A DNA stretch of 64,000 nucleotides from CAYMSO01 sp964393185 (GCA_964393185.1 CAYMSO010000004.1:75009-139008); one strand, 5' to 3'; counted from the first letter of the stretch, positions 8,615 to 17,239 are shown. The notes: generated from the letters alone by a model not told the origin. Program-made: numbers and translations.

Positions 8615-10021
8615 CTATTGTTCTAAATCAGAACGATCAACTAAATTAATATCAAATGGGTTAAAAATATAATTAATAATAAATAACAGTGCCAGTGCTC
8701 TGACAGGATTTTTAAGCCCAGTAAATAAAGACTCGTAAGAAAGTGGTGTTTGTTTTGGTGAATTGACTTGAATATTAGCCATAGCAGGTTCTAAGTCTAC
8801 AACTGGACTATTCGCAACCCTCTGTCTTAACCATTCACCTAGTTGAGAATTCAACACTGCTTCAATAGAGTTGGAAAGCCATTCCCTGTGCTTTGCGATT
8901 GGTGCTTCTAAATGTCTTTCCCTGACACTGATCTTAAATCCTTCATGTGTTAGTTGTGTAGATGTATTATGCAAGGTCTTGCCATATTTTTTTGCAACAT
9001 GTATTAGTAAGTCAAGATTTTCTAAATGGCATCCCACGTTAATGCACCTTAAAACCCCATCCTGTAATAAATAACCTGATCTATGTATATGTGCAGTAAT
9101 GCTAATTATATGTTCTGGAATTTTGGGAACTACTCTATCTTTTTCATTTATTCCTTTTGTAATACACTCAAAATGTTGTTCTAGTGATGTTATTAAGCTC
9201 CCAAATGATTTTTTGAACGTGTCAATATTATTTATTGCCTCGCCAATTTGTACACTCAACCACGAAACCAGAGAAAAATTTCCAAGCCAGTCCTGGAATT
9301 GAGTGAGTTGACTATCTGCGCTTCCTACCGAATATTCAGTGCCATGAAAAAGCTTGAGTGGCACCCATCCCTCAGTTTCATTTCCATACAATACATTAAA
9401 ACTACGTGCTATAGCGTTTACAGGCCAGCTGGGCTCGACAAAGGGTGATTCTGGAGGATAAATATCTGGGTGATTTTTGACAAATTCTTCATTTTTTATT
9501 CCGGCTTTCCATCCTCTTATTTTCCTCCAGAACTGCGTAGGTTTCCTACCTCCCAAAGATTTGTGTCCGCCCTTAAGTGGGTCGTGGTTACCCTCCAAGC
9601 AATAAATTTTCTTTCCCTCCAAAATACCTTGTCGAACTTTCTCAGACAATGCCTCATGCGCATAAGTTCCCTCCATTCTACCTGTAAAAAAGTCCCACAA
9701 ATCACCCATAAAAAATACTACATCATTATTTTGTATGATCTGGAGTATCTCTTCAACTGCAGTACTTCCACTCCATTGATGAAGATGTATATCGGGAACG
9801 AAACCAACAGTCTTGCCTGAATGAATTACAAGGTTTAAAGTGCAGTCTTTAAAAATATCATGCCCGAATATGTTGTCAAAATCTTCTTCTGTTATCGAAC
9901 CTTGCGTTTTATTTTTAATAACTCTTTGTGTACTGTCTAGAGATATGTGAGTTTGTCCTGGATTAGCATGCAGATCTATTATTTCTATTGATTGATCTTT
10001 TGGTTTGCTGAAGTCTTCCAT
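8615..10021 (-). CDS. Calcineurin-like metallophosphoesterase with C-terminal membrane anchor
   Basis: The 468-residue protein has the two-metal phosphoesterase motifs in order: VPDIHLH near residue 75, GDLWDFF near 105, EGNHD near 144 and ITAHIHRSG near 308. The substrate may be a phosphodiester or phosphomonoester; nothing in the sequence fixes it. About 130 extra residues follow the catalytic core, and a hydrophobic segment near residues 443-458 could tether it to the membrane. There is no N-terminal signal, so the catalytic domain probably faces the cytoplasm. It follows yidD? No: on the minus strand yidD lies upstream, with a 12-nt gap, so the two may be cotranscribed. Confidence 0.85.
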   Translation of the reverse strand: MEDFSKPKDQSIEIIDLHANPGQTHISLDSTQRVIKNKTQGSITEEDFDNIFGHDIFKDCTLNLVIHSGKTVGFVPDIHLHQWSGSTAVEEILQIIQNNDVVFFMGDLWDFFTGRMEGTYAHEALSEKVRQGILEGKKIYCLEGNHDPLKGGHKSLGGRKPTQFWRKIRGWKAGIKNEEFVKNHPDIYPPESPFVEPSWPVNAIARSFNVLYGNETEGWVPLKLFHGTEYSVGSADSQLTQFQDWLGNFSLVSWLSVQIGEAINNIDTFKKSFGSLITSLEQHFECITKGINEKDRVVPKIPEHIISITAHIHRSGYLLQDGVLRCINVGCHLENLDLLIHVAKKYGKTLHNTSTQLTHEGFKISVRERHLEAPIAKHREWLSNSIEAVLNSQLGEWLRQRVANSPVVDLEPAMANIQVNSPKQTPLSYESLFTGLKNPVRALALLFIINYIFNPFDINLVDRSDLEQ

Positions 10022-10033
10022 AATTATATCTGT

Positions 10034-10297
10034 TTAAAAATTTTCCGGTACAGGATCATGTCCTCCCTTATGCAAAGGCGTGCATCTCAATATTCTTTTA
10101 AATCCTAAGTATGCTCCTTTAAAAATTCCAAACCTATCTATTGCTTCGTAAGTATACTGAGAACAGGTAGGATGATAAATGCACACTCTAACTCCTAAAT
10201 GCTTCCACAAAGGAGAACTGTCTAACGAAAAGGCCAACTGATAAAATCTGATTAGCAGTTTGGCACTTTCTTTTGGTATATTTAAAGTAAAATTCAT
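10034..10297 (-). CDS. yidD: Membrane protein insertion efficiency factor YidD
   Basis: This 87-residue protein is a YidD. It shows the conserved LIRFYQLAFS start, the central CIYHPTCSQYTYEAI motif with paired Cys, and the closing RILRCTPLHKGGHDPVP. YidD helps YidC insert membrane proteins. It usually lies in the rpmH-rnpA-yidD-yidC cluster beside dnaA, and its place next to dnaA keeps part of that order; rpmH, rnpA and yidC are not here. A TATAAT (10306-10311) lies 8 nt before the ATG. Confidence 0.95.
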   Translation of the reverse strand: MNFTLNIPKESAKLLIRFYQLAFSLDSSPLWKHLGVRVCIYHPTCSQYTYEAIDRFGIFKGAYLGFKRILRCTPLHKGGHDPVPENF

Positions 10298-10305
10298 CGA
10301 GATTC

Positions 10306-10311
10306 ATTATA
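10306..10311 (-). promoter_or_regulatory. -10 element 8 nt before the yidD start (probable leaderless promoter)
   Basis: TATAAT on the minus strand ends 8 nt before the yidD ATG, leaving no room for a ribosome binding site. Confidence 0.55.
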
Positions 10312-10410
10312 CCACTTGAACTGAATTATTTATTCTATTGCTGCTAGCTATATTGTTAATAACTAATACAGCAAGGTTTTCTACTCTTTTAGATTTTTCT
10401 CTTTACAAAC

Positions 10411-10426
10411 TTATCCACGTGGATAT
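10411..10426. promoter_or_regulatory. Palindromic pair of DnaA boxes upstream of dnaA
   Basis: TTATCCACGTGGATAT contains TTATCCAC on one strand and its mirror on the other, with the two boxes overlapping at the centre. It lies about 135 nt before dnaA in the 263-bp spacer shared with yidD. It may be part of the origin or an autoregulatory site for dnaA. Confidence 0.65.
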
Positions 10427-10515
10427 ATATTGTAGATAGTCATCAAAAACATTTAACTTCAATGCTTTTGAAAACTAAATTTTTTCTTTTTTTTGCCAAG
10501 TTTTTGGTTTAAAGA

Positions 10516-10545
10516 TTAACTCGTTGTGTAAGACGGGTATATATT
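10516..10545 (+). promoter_or_regulatory. Possible dnaA promoter
   Basis: TTAACT and TATATT are separated by 18 nt, with the -10 ending 15 nt before the dnaA ATG. Both boxes are imperfect, and AT-rich sequence makes chance matches easy. Confidence 0.35.
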
Positions 10546-10560
10546 AGTTACCGTACAAAT

Positions 10561-11973
10561 ATGTCAATGAAAATTAAAGATCCCAAACAGCTCTGGAAAA
10601 CTGCACTAGCTCAACTTGAAATAAAAATTGACGCACCTGCCCAGTTTAAAGCATTCTTTGCCGATACACAAATGCTGGAAATTTCCAAAAACAAAGCTTT
10701 GATAGGGGTACCAAATCCTTACACTGCAGACTGGCTTAAATCAAGATATACAAAACTTATTAAAGATACAATTACATATATCTATGGAGAGGTCCTTAAT
10801 CCCGAATTTCAAGTATATGTAAATACAAGAGAGACTAAAGAAGATATAAGAACTAAGGCAGAATCCTCTCCTCTATTGAGTGCCGAAAATGGAATTATGA
10901 GTAGTGTTATAGAAGCTATTACCAATGCCGGACTAAATCCTAAATACTCAATGTCAAACTTGATTATTGGTAATGCTAACCGAATTTCGCATGCTGCAGC
11001 ACTAGCTGTTATAGATAGGCCAGGAGAAGTTTATAATCCATTATTTATTCATGGAAAAACCGGAGTAGGTAAAACTCACCTTGCTCAAGCAATAGGTCGA
11101 GGAATTTTAGAAAGAAATATAAGAAGAAAAATCATTTATACAACCTCCGAAAACTTTTTAAACGAAATGGTACAAGGTTTAAGAACTAATCAAATGCACA
11201 AATATAGAGCAAAATATAGAGATGTAGACTTGTTAATCATCGACGACATGCAATTAATTTCTAAATGGGTCCATACTCAAGATGAGTTTTTTAATACATT
11301 TAACGAGCTTTACAACAATCAGAAACAAGTTATTATGATTGCAGATAGAAGGCCTGAAGATATTAAAGACTTGGAAAGCAGGCTGAAATCCCGAATGATG
11401 GGAGGGATGGTGGTAGATATTGCCCAACCAGATTACGAAATGAGGTTAGCAATTGTACAGAAGAAGGCAGATGCCTCTGGTATTAACTTAAGTCAAAAAA
11501 TTCTTGAATACATAGCTAGAGCTATCTCTGATAACGTTCGGGAACTTGAAGGTGCATTGCAAAAAGTAGCCTTGTTTAATCAAATGAAGCCTAATGGCGA
11601 TCTTACACTCGAAGAAGTAGCTCATATGTTAGGTAGAGATGCCAAAACTAAACGTGAACAAATAAAAGTACCTAAGGTTCTTAAAGAAGTAGCAAAATCT
11701 TTTGGTATTAGCGTAAAAGATTTGAAAGGTCCACGAAGAACAAAGGATGTGGCACTGGCAAGGCAAGTGGCAATGTATATTTTGCGCGAGGAATTCAATT
11801 ACAAGCTGGAAGATGTGGCAAATATTCTTAACAGACAGGATCACACCACGGTTATTCATGCTATAGACAAAATCAAAAGCAAAATGATGATTCAGGATGC
11901 ATTCAATGTTCAAGTTGGGTCTATAATTACAAATATCCAGGAAAGCGCTGTAGTAACAGAAGATATAGAATAA
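10561..11973 (+). CDS. dnaA: Chromosomal replication initiator DnaA
   Basis: The 470-residue protein has all DnaA domains: an N-terminal interaction domain (about 1-85), a linker, the AAA+ motor with GKTGVGKT near residue 167 and LLIIDDMQ near 225, and a C-terminal DNA-binding domain with RQDHTTVIHAIDKI near residues 427-440, the signature helix that reads DnaA boxes. It binds TTATCCACA-type boxes and melts the origin. DnaA boxes occur upstream (10411-10426) and in the dnaA-dnaN interval. No Shine-Dalgarno sequence precedes the ATG. dnaN is about 5.3 kb downstream rather than next to it. Confidence 0.98.
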   Translation: MSMKIKDPKQLWKTALAQLEIKIDAPAQFKAFFADTQMLEISKNKALIGVPNPYTADWLKSRYTKLIKDTITYIYGEVLNPEFQVYVNTRETKEDIRTKAESSPLLSAENGIMSSVIEAITNAGLNPKYSMSNLIIGNANRISHAAALAVIDRPGEVYNPLFIHGKTGVGKTHLAQAIGRGILERNIRRKIIYTTSENFLNEMVQGLRTNQMHKYRAKYRDVDLLIIDDMQLISKWVHTQDEFFNTFNELYNNQKQVIMIADRRPEDIKDLESRLKSRMMGGMVVDIAQPDYEMRLAIVQKKADASGINLSQKILEYIARAISDNVRELEGALQKVALFNQMKPNGDLTLEEVAHMLGRDAKTKREQIKVPKVLKEVAKSFGISVKDLKGPRRTKDVALARQVAMYILREEFNYKLEDVANILNRQDHTTVIHAIDKIKSKMMIQDAFNVQVGSIITNIQESAVVTEDIE

Positions 11974-11974
11974 T

Positions 11975-12277
11975 TTATGATTCAGTAGGTTCGGGTTGAT
12001 CAATTGAGTTTTCAGTGTTAACAAGAACTTGAAATTCTGTGGGGAAGTATTTTAGAAGAACGCCATTATTTTTTAAAAGCTGTGTTGCCTTTGTTATAGC
12101 TTCAAGGCTTCCTTCTAGACAAGCAGGAATTAAGTCCCAAACCAAACAGAATATTTTTTGCTGTCTTTGGAATGAACTTGCATACTCACCATCTTGGGGA
12201 TAAATAAACCTTGGTGGACTCAAATTAGAATACTGTTCTGAAGGATAAATCACATCGTGCGCACCATAAGACGCCAT
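11975..12277 (-). CDS. Hypothetical protein, antiparallel to the dnaA end
   Basis: About 100 residues from the ATG at 12277 (a longer frame reaches 12319, but the MASYGAHD start is preferred because a TATACA-like element precedes it by 8 nt). It is a small soluble protein with a Tyr/Pro-rich N-terminal half and an acidic tail. It has no recognised domain. It ends one base from the dnaA stop, tail to tail. Confidence 0.5.
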   Translation of the reverse strand: MASYGAHDVIYPSEQYSNLSPPRFIYPQDGEYASSFQRQQKIFCLVWDLIPACLEGSLEAITKATQLLKNNGVLLKYFPTEFQVLVNTENSIDQPEPTES

Positions 12278-12329
12278 AGTATTTTTGTATATAAATAATT
12301 TTAAAATAATCAAAGCCACATTAAAAGCA

Positions 12330-12358
12330 AAAAGCCGGAGATACTCCGGCTTTTTTTT
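12330..12358. terminator. Bidirectional Rho-independent terminator
   Basis: The stem AAAAGCCGGAG / CTCCGGCTTTT with a 3-nt loop is flanked by an A tract on the left and eight T on the right. It can end plus-strand transcripts from dnaA and minus-strand transcripts of the 14165-12357 operon, whose last stop codon overlaps the T tract. Confidence 0.88.
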
Positions 12359-12590
12359 AGTTTTCTTGAGGATTTACACGAAGCTCAAGCCATTTAATTT
12401 GTTTTTGTATTTCTACATATTCATCCGAATCCTGTGGTAACTTATCCACTTTTCTATTTAATACGGTTAATTGTCTAAAGGCAGCATCCCTTTCTATACC
12501 AACTAAATTATATGCTGGTACTGTTGTATCTAAGCCTATTTCTCTAAAAATGCTACCCCTTGATGTTTCCACAATTGAGTTTGTATCCAC
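12357..12590 (-). CDS. Small hypothetical protein, last gene of the deaminase operon
   Basis: A 77-residue acidic, helical protein starting with GTG at 12590. It resembles no family known to me. It lies 10 nt behind the adenosine deaminase family gene and its stop codon is inside the terminator, so it is the last gene of that operon. Confidence 0.55.
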   Translation of the reverse strand: MDTNSIVETSRGSIFREIGLDTTVPAYNLVGIERDAAFRQLTVLNRKVDKLPQDSDEYVEIQKQIKWLELRVNPQEN

Positions 12591-12600
12591 TTTCTTAATT

Positions 12601-13593
12601 TTAAAATATAAAATTTAGTAATTGTTCTTTAACCTCCTGCTCGCAAAGAGCATGTTTAATACCATTTTGGTATATACGTAAAAGATCTTTCCTACTTAAG
12701 TTCCACGCATCGGCAACTCTTTCGTACTCATCTAGCAAACTTACTCCAAACAAAGATGGATCATCTGTGTTTAAAGTTACATCTATACCTCTATCCAAAA
12801 AAATTCTTCCAGGATGATTCTCTAAAGAATCAACTATCCCTATTTCTTTATTGCTGGTAACACATAATTCTACACACACATCATTTTGTTTGATCAGTTT
12901 TAAAAGTTGATCGTCTTTGGCTGCATCCACACCATGTCCAATTCTTTTGACTTTCATTTTTTGTACAGCATCTCTTACAGAATTTTGACTTGCTCCCTCG
13001 CCGGCATGTGCTACTCTATTTACATTCTTCTGTCTAGCATACTCAAATACCTCAATAAACTGGCCATTTGGTTTTGCTTTTTCGTTACCGGCAATGTCTA
13101 TTCCAACCACGTTGAAATTTCTAAATCTATTTGCCATGTCCACTATCATTTTTCCATCTTCAATATCAAAATCCCTACTATAAGAAAGAATTGTTCTAGA
13201 TGTAATTGCAAATTCTTCCTGGGCTTGAACCTGTGCAGAATAAATTGCCTCCAATACTTTGGAAATATCTAGGCCTTTTTGTATTTGCCTCATTACGTTA
13301 ATATTTAGCTCTACATATTTTGTATTAAACTCGGATACTTCTTTTAAGTATTCAAAAGTAATTAATTCAAAATCTTCCGGCTTTTTAAGTAATGAGTTTA
13401 AAAAGTGCCAGTTTTCGAAAAGCTTAGTAATGTCTGTATATCCTTTTCTTACAGATCTCTGGAAAGACTCCATATGAAAATAAGAAAGTTTATACTTATT
13501 AATAAGCTCTTTTAAAGTACTTTGAGAAACTATTGCTTCTATATGCACATGATGTTCAACCTTAGGAATTGCTTTTAATTCCATTTGATTCAT
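12601..13593 (-). CDS. Adenosine deaminase family protein
   Basis: The 330-residue metal-dependent amidohydrolase has the family motifs: PKVEHHVHIEA near residues 10-20 (two metal His), HAGEGA near 196 (metal His and catalytic Glu), RIGHGVD near 217, CVTSN near 243 and LNTDDPSLF near 277 (metal and catalytic Asp). These enzymes deaminate adenosine to inosine; close relatives use adenine or aminofutalosine. The usual HLDG is HIEA here, so the exact substrate is uncertain. If adenosine is the substrate, it could remove the product of the SAH hydrolase at 40588. It follows the nucleotidyltransferase-like gene by 2 nt. Confidence 0.85.
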   Translation of the reverse strand: MNQMELKAIPKVEHHVHIEAIVSQSTLKELINKYKLSYFHMESFQRSVRKGYTDITKLFENWHFLNSLLKKPEDFELITFEYLKEVSEFNTKYVELNINVMRQIQKGLDISKVLEAIYSAQVQAQEEFAITSRTILSYSRDFDIEDGKMIVDMANRFRNFNVVGIDIAGNEKAKPNGQFIEVFEYARQKNVNRVAHAGEGASQNSVRDAVQKMKVKRIGHGVDAAKDDQLLKLIKQNDVCVELCVTSNKEIGIVDSLENHPGRIFLDRGIDVTLNTDDPSLFGVSLLDEYERVADAWNLSRKDLLRIYQNGIKHALCEQEVKEQLLNFIF

Positions 13594-13595
13594 AA

Positions 13596-14165
13596 TTAGG
13601 CTGTAACAAAACTTAATTGCGGATTTACTTTAATTTGTCTTAGGTCTCTATCGTTCATCAATAGCAGTAAACGACTCGATATTTTGTATTTGTGGCTTAG
13701 CACAATGAGTTTTAACCAGTCTATTTGGCAATGCTTAATAAGAAGTTTTGCATCTTTCAAATCTTGCTTGCCATTAGTATTTCTTAACTTAAATAATTTA
13801 AAAATAATTAGTTCTTCAACATCTATTATTCTAAATTCAACACCGTCAAAATAGACTTTGTCGTACGTTTTGTAGTTTTGATCAAGTCCAAAAAAATATT
13901 TTTCTGAACCCTTTTTAACATCGTAGGTACAAAACTCTACATCACCAACTCTTATTGATGCATAATCCTGATTAAAATGACTTATATTCACTACCCTCCT
14001 TGCATTAAATAGCAATTCAATCCGAAATAAATCAGACTCCTTCACTACAAAATCAATGTCATGATAATCGCGCTTACCTGTATACAAATAGACTGCAAAG
14101 CTACCCGTGACAAAAAAGTCGATATCAGCATCGTTAAGCTTTGTCACTATATCTCTAAATCTCAT
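13596..14165 (-). CDS. Nucleotidyltransferase-fold protein (MNT/AbiEii-like)
   Basis: The 189-residue protein has the start of a nucleotidyltransferase fold: VTGSFAVYLYTGKRDYHDIDFVV near residues 19-41, with a Gly-Ser and the D-x-D pair that would bind metal and NTP, and a third acidic residue near 76 (VEFCTYD). Such proteins include antitoxin-type MNT domains and tRNA or aminoglycoside nucleotidyltransferases. No HEPN toxin gene lies beside it. It is the first gene of the 14165-12357 operon and is very tightly spaced to the deaminase gene. Confidence 0.65.
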   Translation of the reverse strand: MRFRDIVTKLNDADIDFFVTGSFAVYLYTGKRDYHDIDFVVKESDLFRIELLFNARRVVNISHFNQDYASIRVGDVEFCTYDVKKGSEKYFFGLDQNYKTYDKVYFDGVEFRIIDVEELIIFKLFKLRNTNGKQDLKDAKLLIKHCQIDWLKLIVLSHKYKISSRLLLLMNDRDLRQIKVNPQLSFVTA

Positions 14166-14531
14166 AGTAACAACTTAATAAGTAATAAAAATTTATTGTA
14201 TTTTTAAAGTACATTTTGTGTTGTCAAAAATTGACTACACTCGGAGTATAAAATAGTTATCTAAGTTAGTCAACATAGCTATCTTTTATCCACTTCACGT
14301 GGATAAACTCCTGCATAAATGTTTTTAAGGCTAATATAGCTGCATTTTTGCGGTTTATGATTATGTCTATAAGTTCAGTGGATAACCTGTTTCCAGAAGC
14401 TGTAATCAAATGCTGGAGACACTTGTAAAGAAAATTAGAGAAAATTTCAAAGTTATAAATTAACCTTTGCTGGCAAACAGATTGGAAAACTTAAAATATT
14501 TTAATTACGAGTAATTCAAACCCTTTTGAAG
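14166..14531. other. 366-bp non-coding region with DnaA boxes; origin candidate
   Basis: This is one of the two longest gene-free stretches near dnaA. It holds an inverted pair of exact TTATCCAC boxes (14286-14293 and 14299-14306, 5-nt spacer) and a third box in the mirror orientation at 14378-14385. A 7-bp inverted repeat (14231-14237 with 14267-14273) and long A/T runs are also present. It sits between dnaA and dnaN. Box clustering, AT richness and location suggest oriC or a DnaA-titrating site. The start region of the 14165 operon is at its left end. Confidence 0.55.
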
Positions 14532-15152
14532 TTAAAACTTATTCTTATTTGTGGGAGCTATGTAAGTATTGATTCCATACTCTATAAATGATGGGGCGCT
14601 TCTTAGAAATGAGATTGCTACAGTAAATATTGCTACTACAGTAGAGAACTCGTTTAGCCAGTCTTGTGCATAAAAAATTTGTGAGTAAAATACAAATATC
14701 ATTGCCATTTTAGAAGTTCCATAAGAAGCTCGCATGAATCTAGAAGATACTAGAAAGCTATTTATTTTATTATTAAGTTGTTTAAAAGGGACAGAGTCTG
14801 ACTGTACGAATTTTTTGAATCTTATATAATCAATCAAAAAATTTTTTACAACAAAGTAAATTAAAATTAGCGGACTTGCTATATTTAAATATGTAAATGG
14901 TATTAATAAAGTAACTTCGGTGATTCTATCTCCGACAATATCGTAAAATGCACCGAATTTTGAATTCTCCTTCCACTTTCTTGCTACTATTCCGTCCAAA
15001 GTATCAGTAAAAAATATAAACGCGATTAGCAAAATTCCTGGTATAAACTTAAAAACCTCAGGCTCAAAAGAAAGTATTCCTGCAAAAATAGCAACTAAAA
15101 AAACTCTAGATGTTGTAATCAGGTCACTATATCTAATATTTTGTAGTTTCAT
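14532..15152 (-). CDS. CDP-alcohol phosphatidyltransferase (PgsA-like)
   Basis: The 206-residue membrane protein has the complete family motif: DTLDGIVAR, then Gly and two Asp in GAFYDIVGD, near residues 50-75, and several hydrophobic helices. Members join CDP-diacylglycerol to glycerol-3-phosphate, inositol or other alcohols. The neighbouring YqeG-type phosphatase, whose relatives dephosphorylate phosphatidylglycerophosphate, argues for phosphatidylglycerophosphate synthase. It is the last gene of the 16817-14532 operon. Confidence 0.88.
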   Translation of the reverse strand: MKLQNIRYSDLITTSRVFLVAIFAGILSFEPEVFKFIPGILLIAFIFFTDTLDGIVARKWKENSKFGAFYDIVGDRITEVTLLIPFTYLNIASPLILIYFVVKNFLIDYIRFKKFVQSDSVPFKQLNNKINSFLVSSRFMRASYGTSKMAMIFVFYSQIFYAQDWLNEFSTVVAIFTVAISFLRSAPSFIEYGINTYIAPTNKNKF

Positions 15153-15168
15153 AGGTGTAAATTAAATA

Positions 15169-15711
15169 TTATAAATATTGTTCTACTTTCTTTAATAATC
15201 TATCCATAAATCTTGCCTTTTTGCCTCCAAATACTCGAGAAAATGGTTTGACAAGGATTCTTTCTTTAAAACCTGCCAAATAGGCTCCCCATAAATCTGT
15301 AGCTACTCTATCTCCTATCATTGCAGCATTGCCTGGTTTTAATCCGTAATAGTTAAGAATTTCCAAATAACCGGCTGGGTTGGGCTTATCACTTCTGGGA
15401 ACATTGTAAAAATCTATTTCTGTAAACATGCCTTGCAAAATGCGATTTCGTTTTGAACTACAATTAGAAAAAACAGCAATTAAGAATCCTTGTTTTTTTA
15501 CTTCCAGTAGCCAATTCCTAACATTAGGCGATAATTCCAATGCATGAAAATCAGCGAGAGTATCATCAAAATCAAAAACCAGTAATTTAATTCCCTTGGA
15601 TTTTAGATCTTGCAAATCAATATCGAAGATTGAATCGAGCTTTTCTGTACTGATTTGTTTCCCAAGAGTTGGATTACTTATTAAATATTTTAAATAGTAC
15701 TTAAAATCCAT
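15169..15711 (-). CDS. YqeG-family HAD phosphatase, probable phosphatidylglycerophosphate phosphatase
   Basis: The 180-residue protein is a HAD hydrolase: LLVFDFDDTLAD near residues 41-52 with the nucleophile Asp, VFSNCSS near 78, SDKPNPAG near 110 (Lys) and MIGDRVATD near 134-142. Its length and motifs match the YqeG/Gep4 group. Gep4 in yeast removes the phosphate from phosphatidylglycerophosphate, so pairing with pgsA next door would complete phosphatidylglycerol synthesis. Substrate assignment is inference. It overlaps the enolase-like gene by one base and precedes pgsA by 16 nt. Confidence 0.82.
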   Translation of the reverse strand: MDFKYYLKYLISNPTLGKQISTEKLDSIFDIDLQDLKSKGIKLLVFDFDDTLADFHALELSPNVRNWLLEVKKQGFLIAVFSNCSSKRNRILQGMFTEIDFYNVPRSDKPNPAGYLEILNYYGLKPGNAAMIGDRVATDLWGAYLAGFKERILVKPFSRVFGGKKARFMDRLLKKVEQYL

Positions 15712-16817
15712 TATAAATAAATGCTGTCGGGATCAATTAAAGTTCTTTCTATTCTCAACAGTTGATTTAGGTTGGAAGTAACTTCTGCCCCATTAAGACT
15801 ATTAAACTTCATAAATTCGCAGCCTGCGCCAACTGAAATATCAGACACAATTGTTTCTTCTGTATCTGCCTGAGAATGTGTAGCTATACTTAATTTTCCC
15901 TCTGCCTTAAACTTCTTTATTAGCTCAATAATTTCTGTTACTGTACCAATTTTATTAATTTCTATTAATTCTCCATCTGTTGCGTAATCTTCCTCTGCCG
16001 AATACTCCCCAAGTATATATTTAATATTAGAAATCTTGCTTCTATTGGGCTTTTTATTTTCAAATTTGGCGGCATAAATATTTTTACCCTCTAAATATTT
16101 TGCAGTTTCCTCGTTATACTCGGGTACGGTTAGTATTATTCCAAGTTCCTGGTAATCATATTTTAATTCAGTGCAAATGTTTTTGAGAGTATCAAATATT
16201 TTTTCTTCAAAATTAAGAAGCAGGTCTAAGTCTTGAACAACATGTTTAAATCTATGGTAAATTTCTATTACACAATTAGTTTCTGTTCTAAAATCCCTGT
16301 CTGATTTTAGACAAGTAACTGCTAATTCTTTAATAAATTTTGATTCACTTGATTGATGTAAAGTTAAAACTGCTCGTGGCATAGAAATATTTGTTTTAAA
16401 TTTTTTTGCAATATATTGATAAGGTTTTAATTCTTCATAATTAGAAATTGCCTTAAGATATGCTATAGATATTCCGAGTAATGCATTGGATCCAAGATTA
16501 GACTTATCTTGTGTACCATCAAGCATGATTAAATAATTATCCAGTTCGGAAATATCTTTAAAATTCTGATTGAATAAAGCTTTTGCTATAAAAGTATTAA
16601 TGTTGTTCACAGCTTTAGCAACACCCTTGCCTTCAAAAATTTTTCTATCTTTGTCCCTAAGTTCTTTTGCACTATTTTTACTATTAAAATACCCACTTGG
16701 AACCACGGAGCTTCCCTTATACTGCTTAAACTCATTCCCCAGTTCCATATGAACTTCAACTGTGGGTGTTCCAGAAGAATCAAAAACTTCCAGAGCTTGT
16801 ACTTTTAAAATTTTCAT
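15711..16817 (-). CDS. Degenerate enolase paralogue, probably non-catalytic
   Basis: The 368-residue protein aligns with enolase at both ends: LEVFDSSGTPTVEV at 9-22, the KELRDKD and GKGVAKAVNNIN region near 50-75, LDGTQDKSNLGSNALLG near 99-115, and ISVGAG to NQLLRIER near 330-360. It is about 60 residues short, and most catalytic residues are gone by my alignment: the SGAST loop is SGYFNS, the GG-HADN and GDEGG loops are missing, the GDD metal site reads GEY and the KVNQIG lysine is Glu (EINKIG). Only the His of SHRSGETED (THSQADTEE) and a later Lys remain. It is therefore unlikely to interconvert 2-phosphoglycerate and PEP. It heads an operon with the phosphatase and pgsA. Confidence 0.8.
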   Translation of the reverse strand: MKILKVQALEVFDSSGTPTVEVHMELGNEFKQYKGSSVVPSGYFNSKNSAKELRDKDRKIFEGKGVAKAVNNINTFIAKALFNQNFKDISELDNYLIMLDGTQDKSNLGSNALLGISIAYLKAISNYEELKPYQYIAKKFKTNISMPRAVLTLHQSSESKFIKELAVTCLKSDRDFRTETNCVIEIYHRFKHVVQDLDLLLNFEEKIFDTLKNICTELKYDYQELGIILTVPEYNEETAKYLEGKNIYAAKFENKKPNRSKISNIKYILGEYSAEEDYATDGELIEINKIGTVTEIIELIKKFKAEGKLSIATHSQADTEETIVSDISVGAGCEFMKFNSLNGAEVTSNLNQLLRIERTLIDPDSIYL

Positions 16818-17239
16818 CTATCTATTTTTAAGAACTATTTCTAAGTATAGAACATTGGCGGCACAATTAGGAAGAGTGAATACTAAACTCTGTTTAAAAA
16901 TTAACTAAATTAAATAGATATGCTAATTAAAGTTATTTTCCTATATTTTATACAAATTATATTTGACCTATTATGAATGTTGTCTGCTGCAATAAATATT
17001 CATGCTTAAATTTTTGGATTCTTTTTTTTATCCAATAATTAAACACACTCTAGTTCTGAAATATTTTTTTGCTGTAAATGTTTTTTCTGCAATTACACAA
17101 AATTTATCAACAATAATTTCCACACTACAAAAAATGGTAATTAAGCTGCTATAATTTAATTAATTGAAAAGTTATACACAAATCTACAAGCCCTATAACT
17201 ATATATTTCTAATAAAATATTTATTAAATAGTTTTTTAC
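16818..17239. other. 422-bp non-coding region before dnaN, with DnaA-box variants
   Basis: This very AT-rich spacer separates the divergent enolase-like and dnaN genes. It contains an exact TTATACACA DnaA-box variant at 17172-17180 and TTATCAACA, one mismatch from TTATCCACA, at 17104-17112. A 6-bp hairpin with a T-rich loop lies at 17014-17035. It is a second origin or DnaA-control candidate. Confidence 0.5.
17147..17155 (+). promoter_or_regulatory. Extended -10 promoter for dnaN
   Basis: TGCTATAAT (TG at 17147-17148, TATAAT at 17150-17155) is an extended -10. No good -35 is present, which is tolerated with an extended -10. The leader to the dnaN ATG is about 80 nt and includes the DnaA-box variant at 17172-17180, so DnaA could regulate dnaN. 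Confidence 0.55.
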
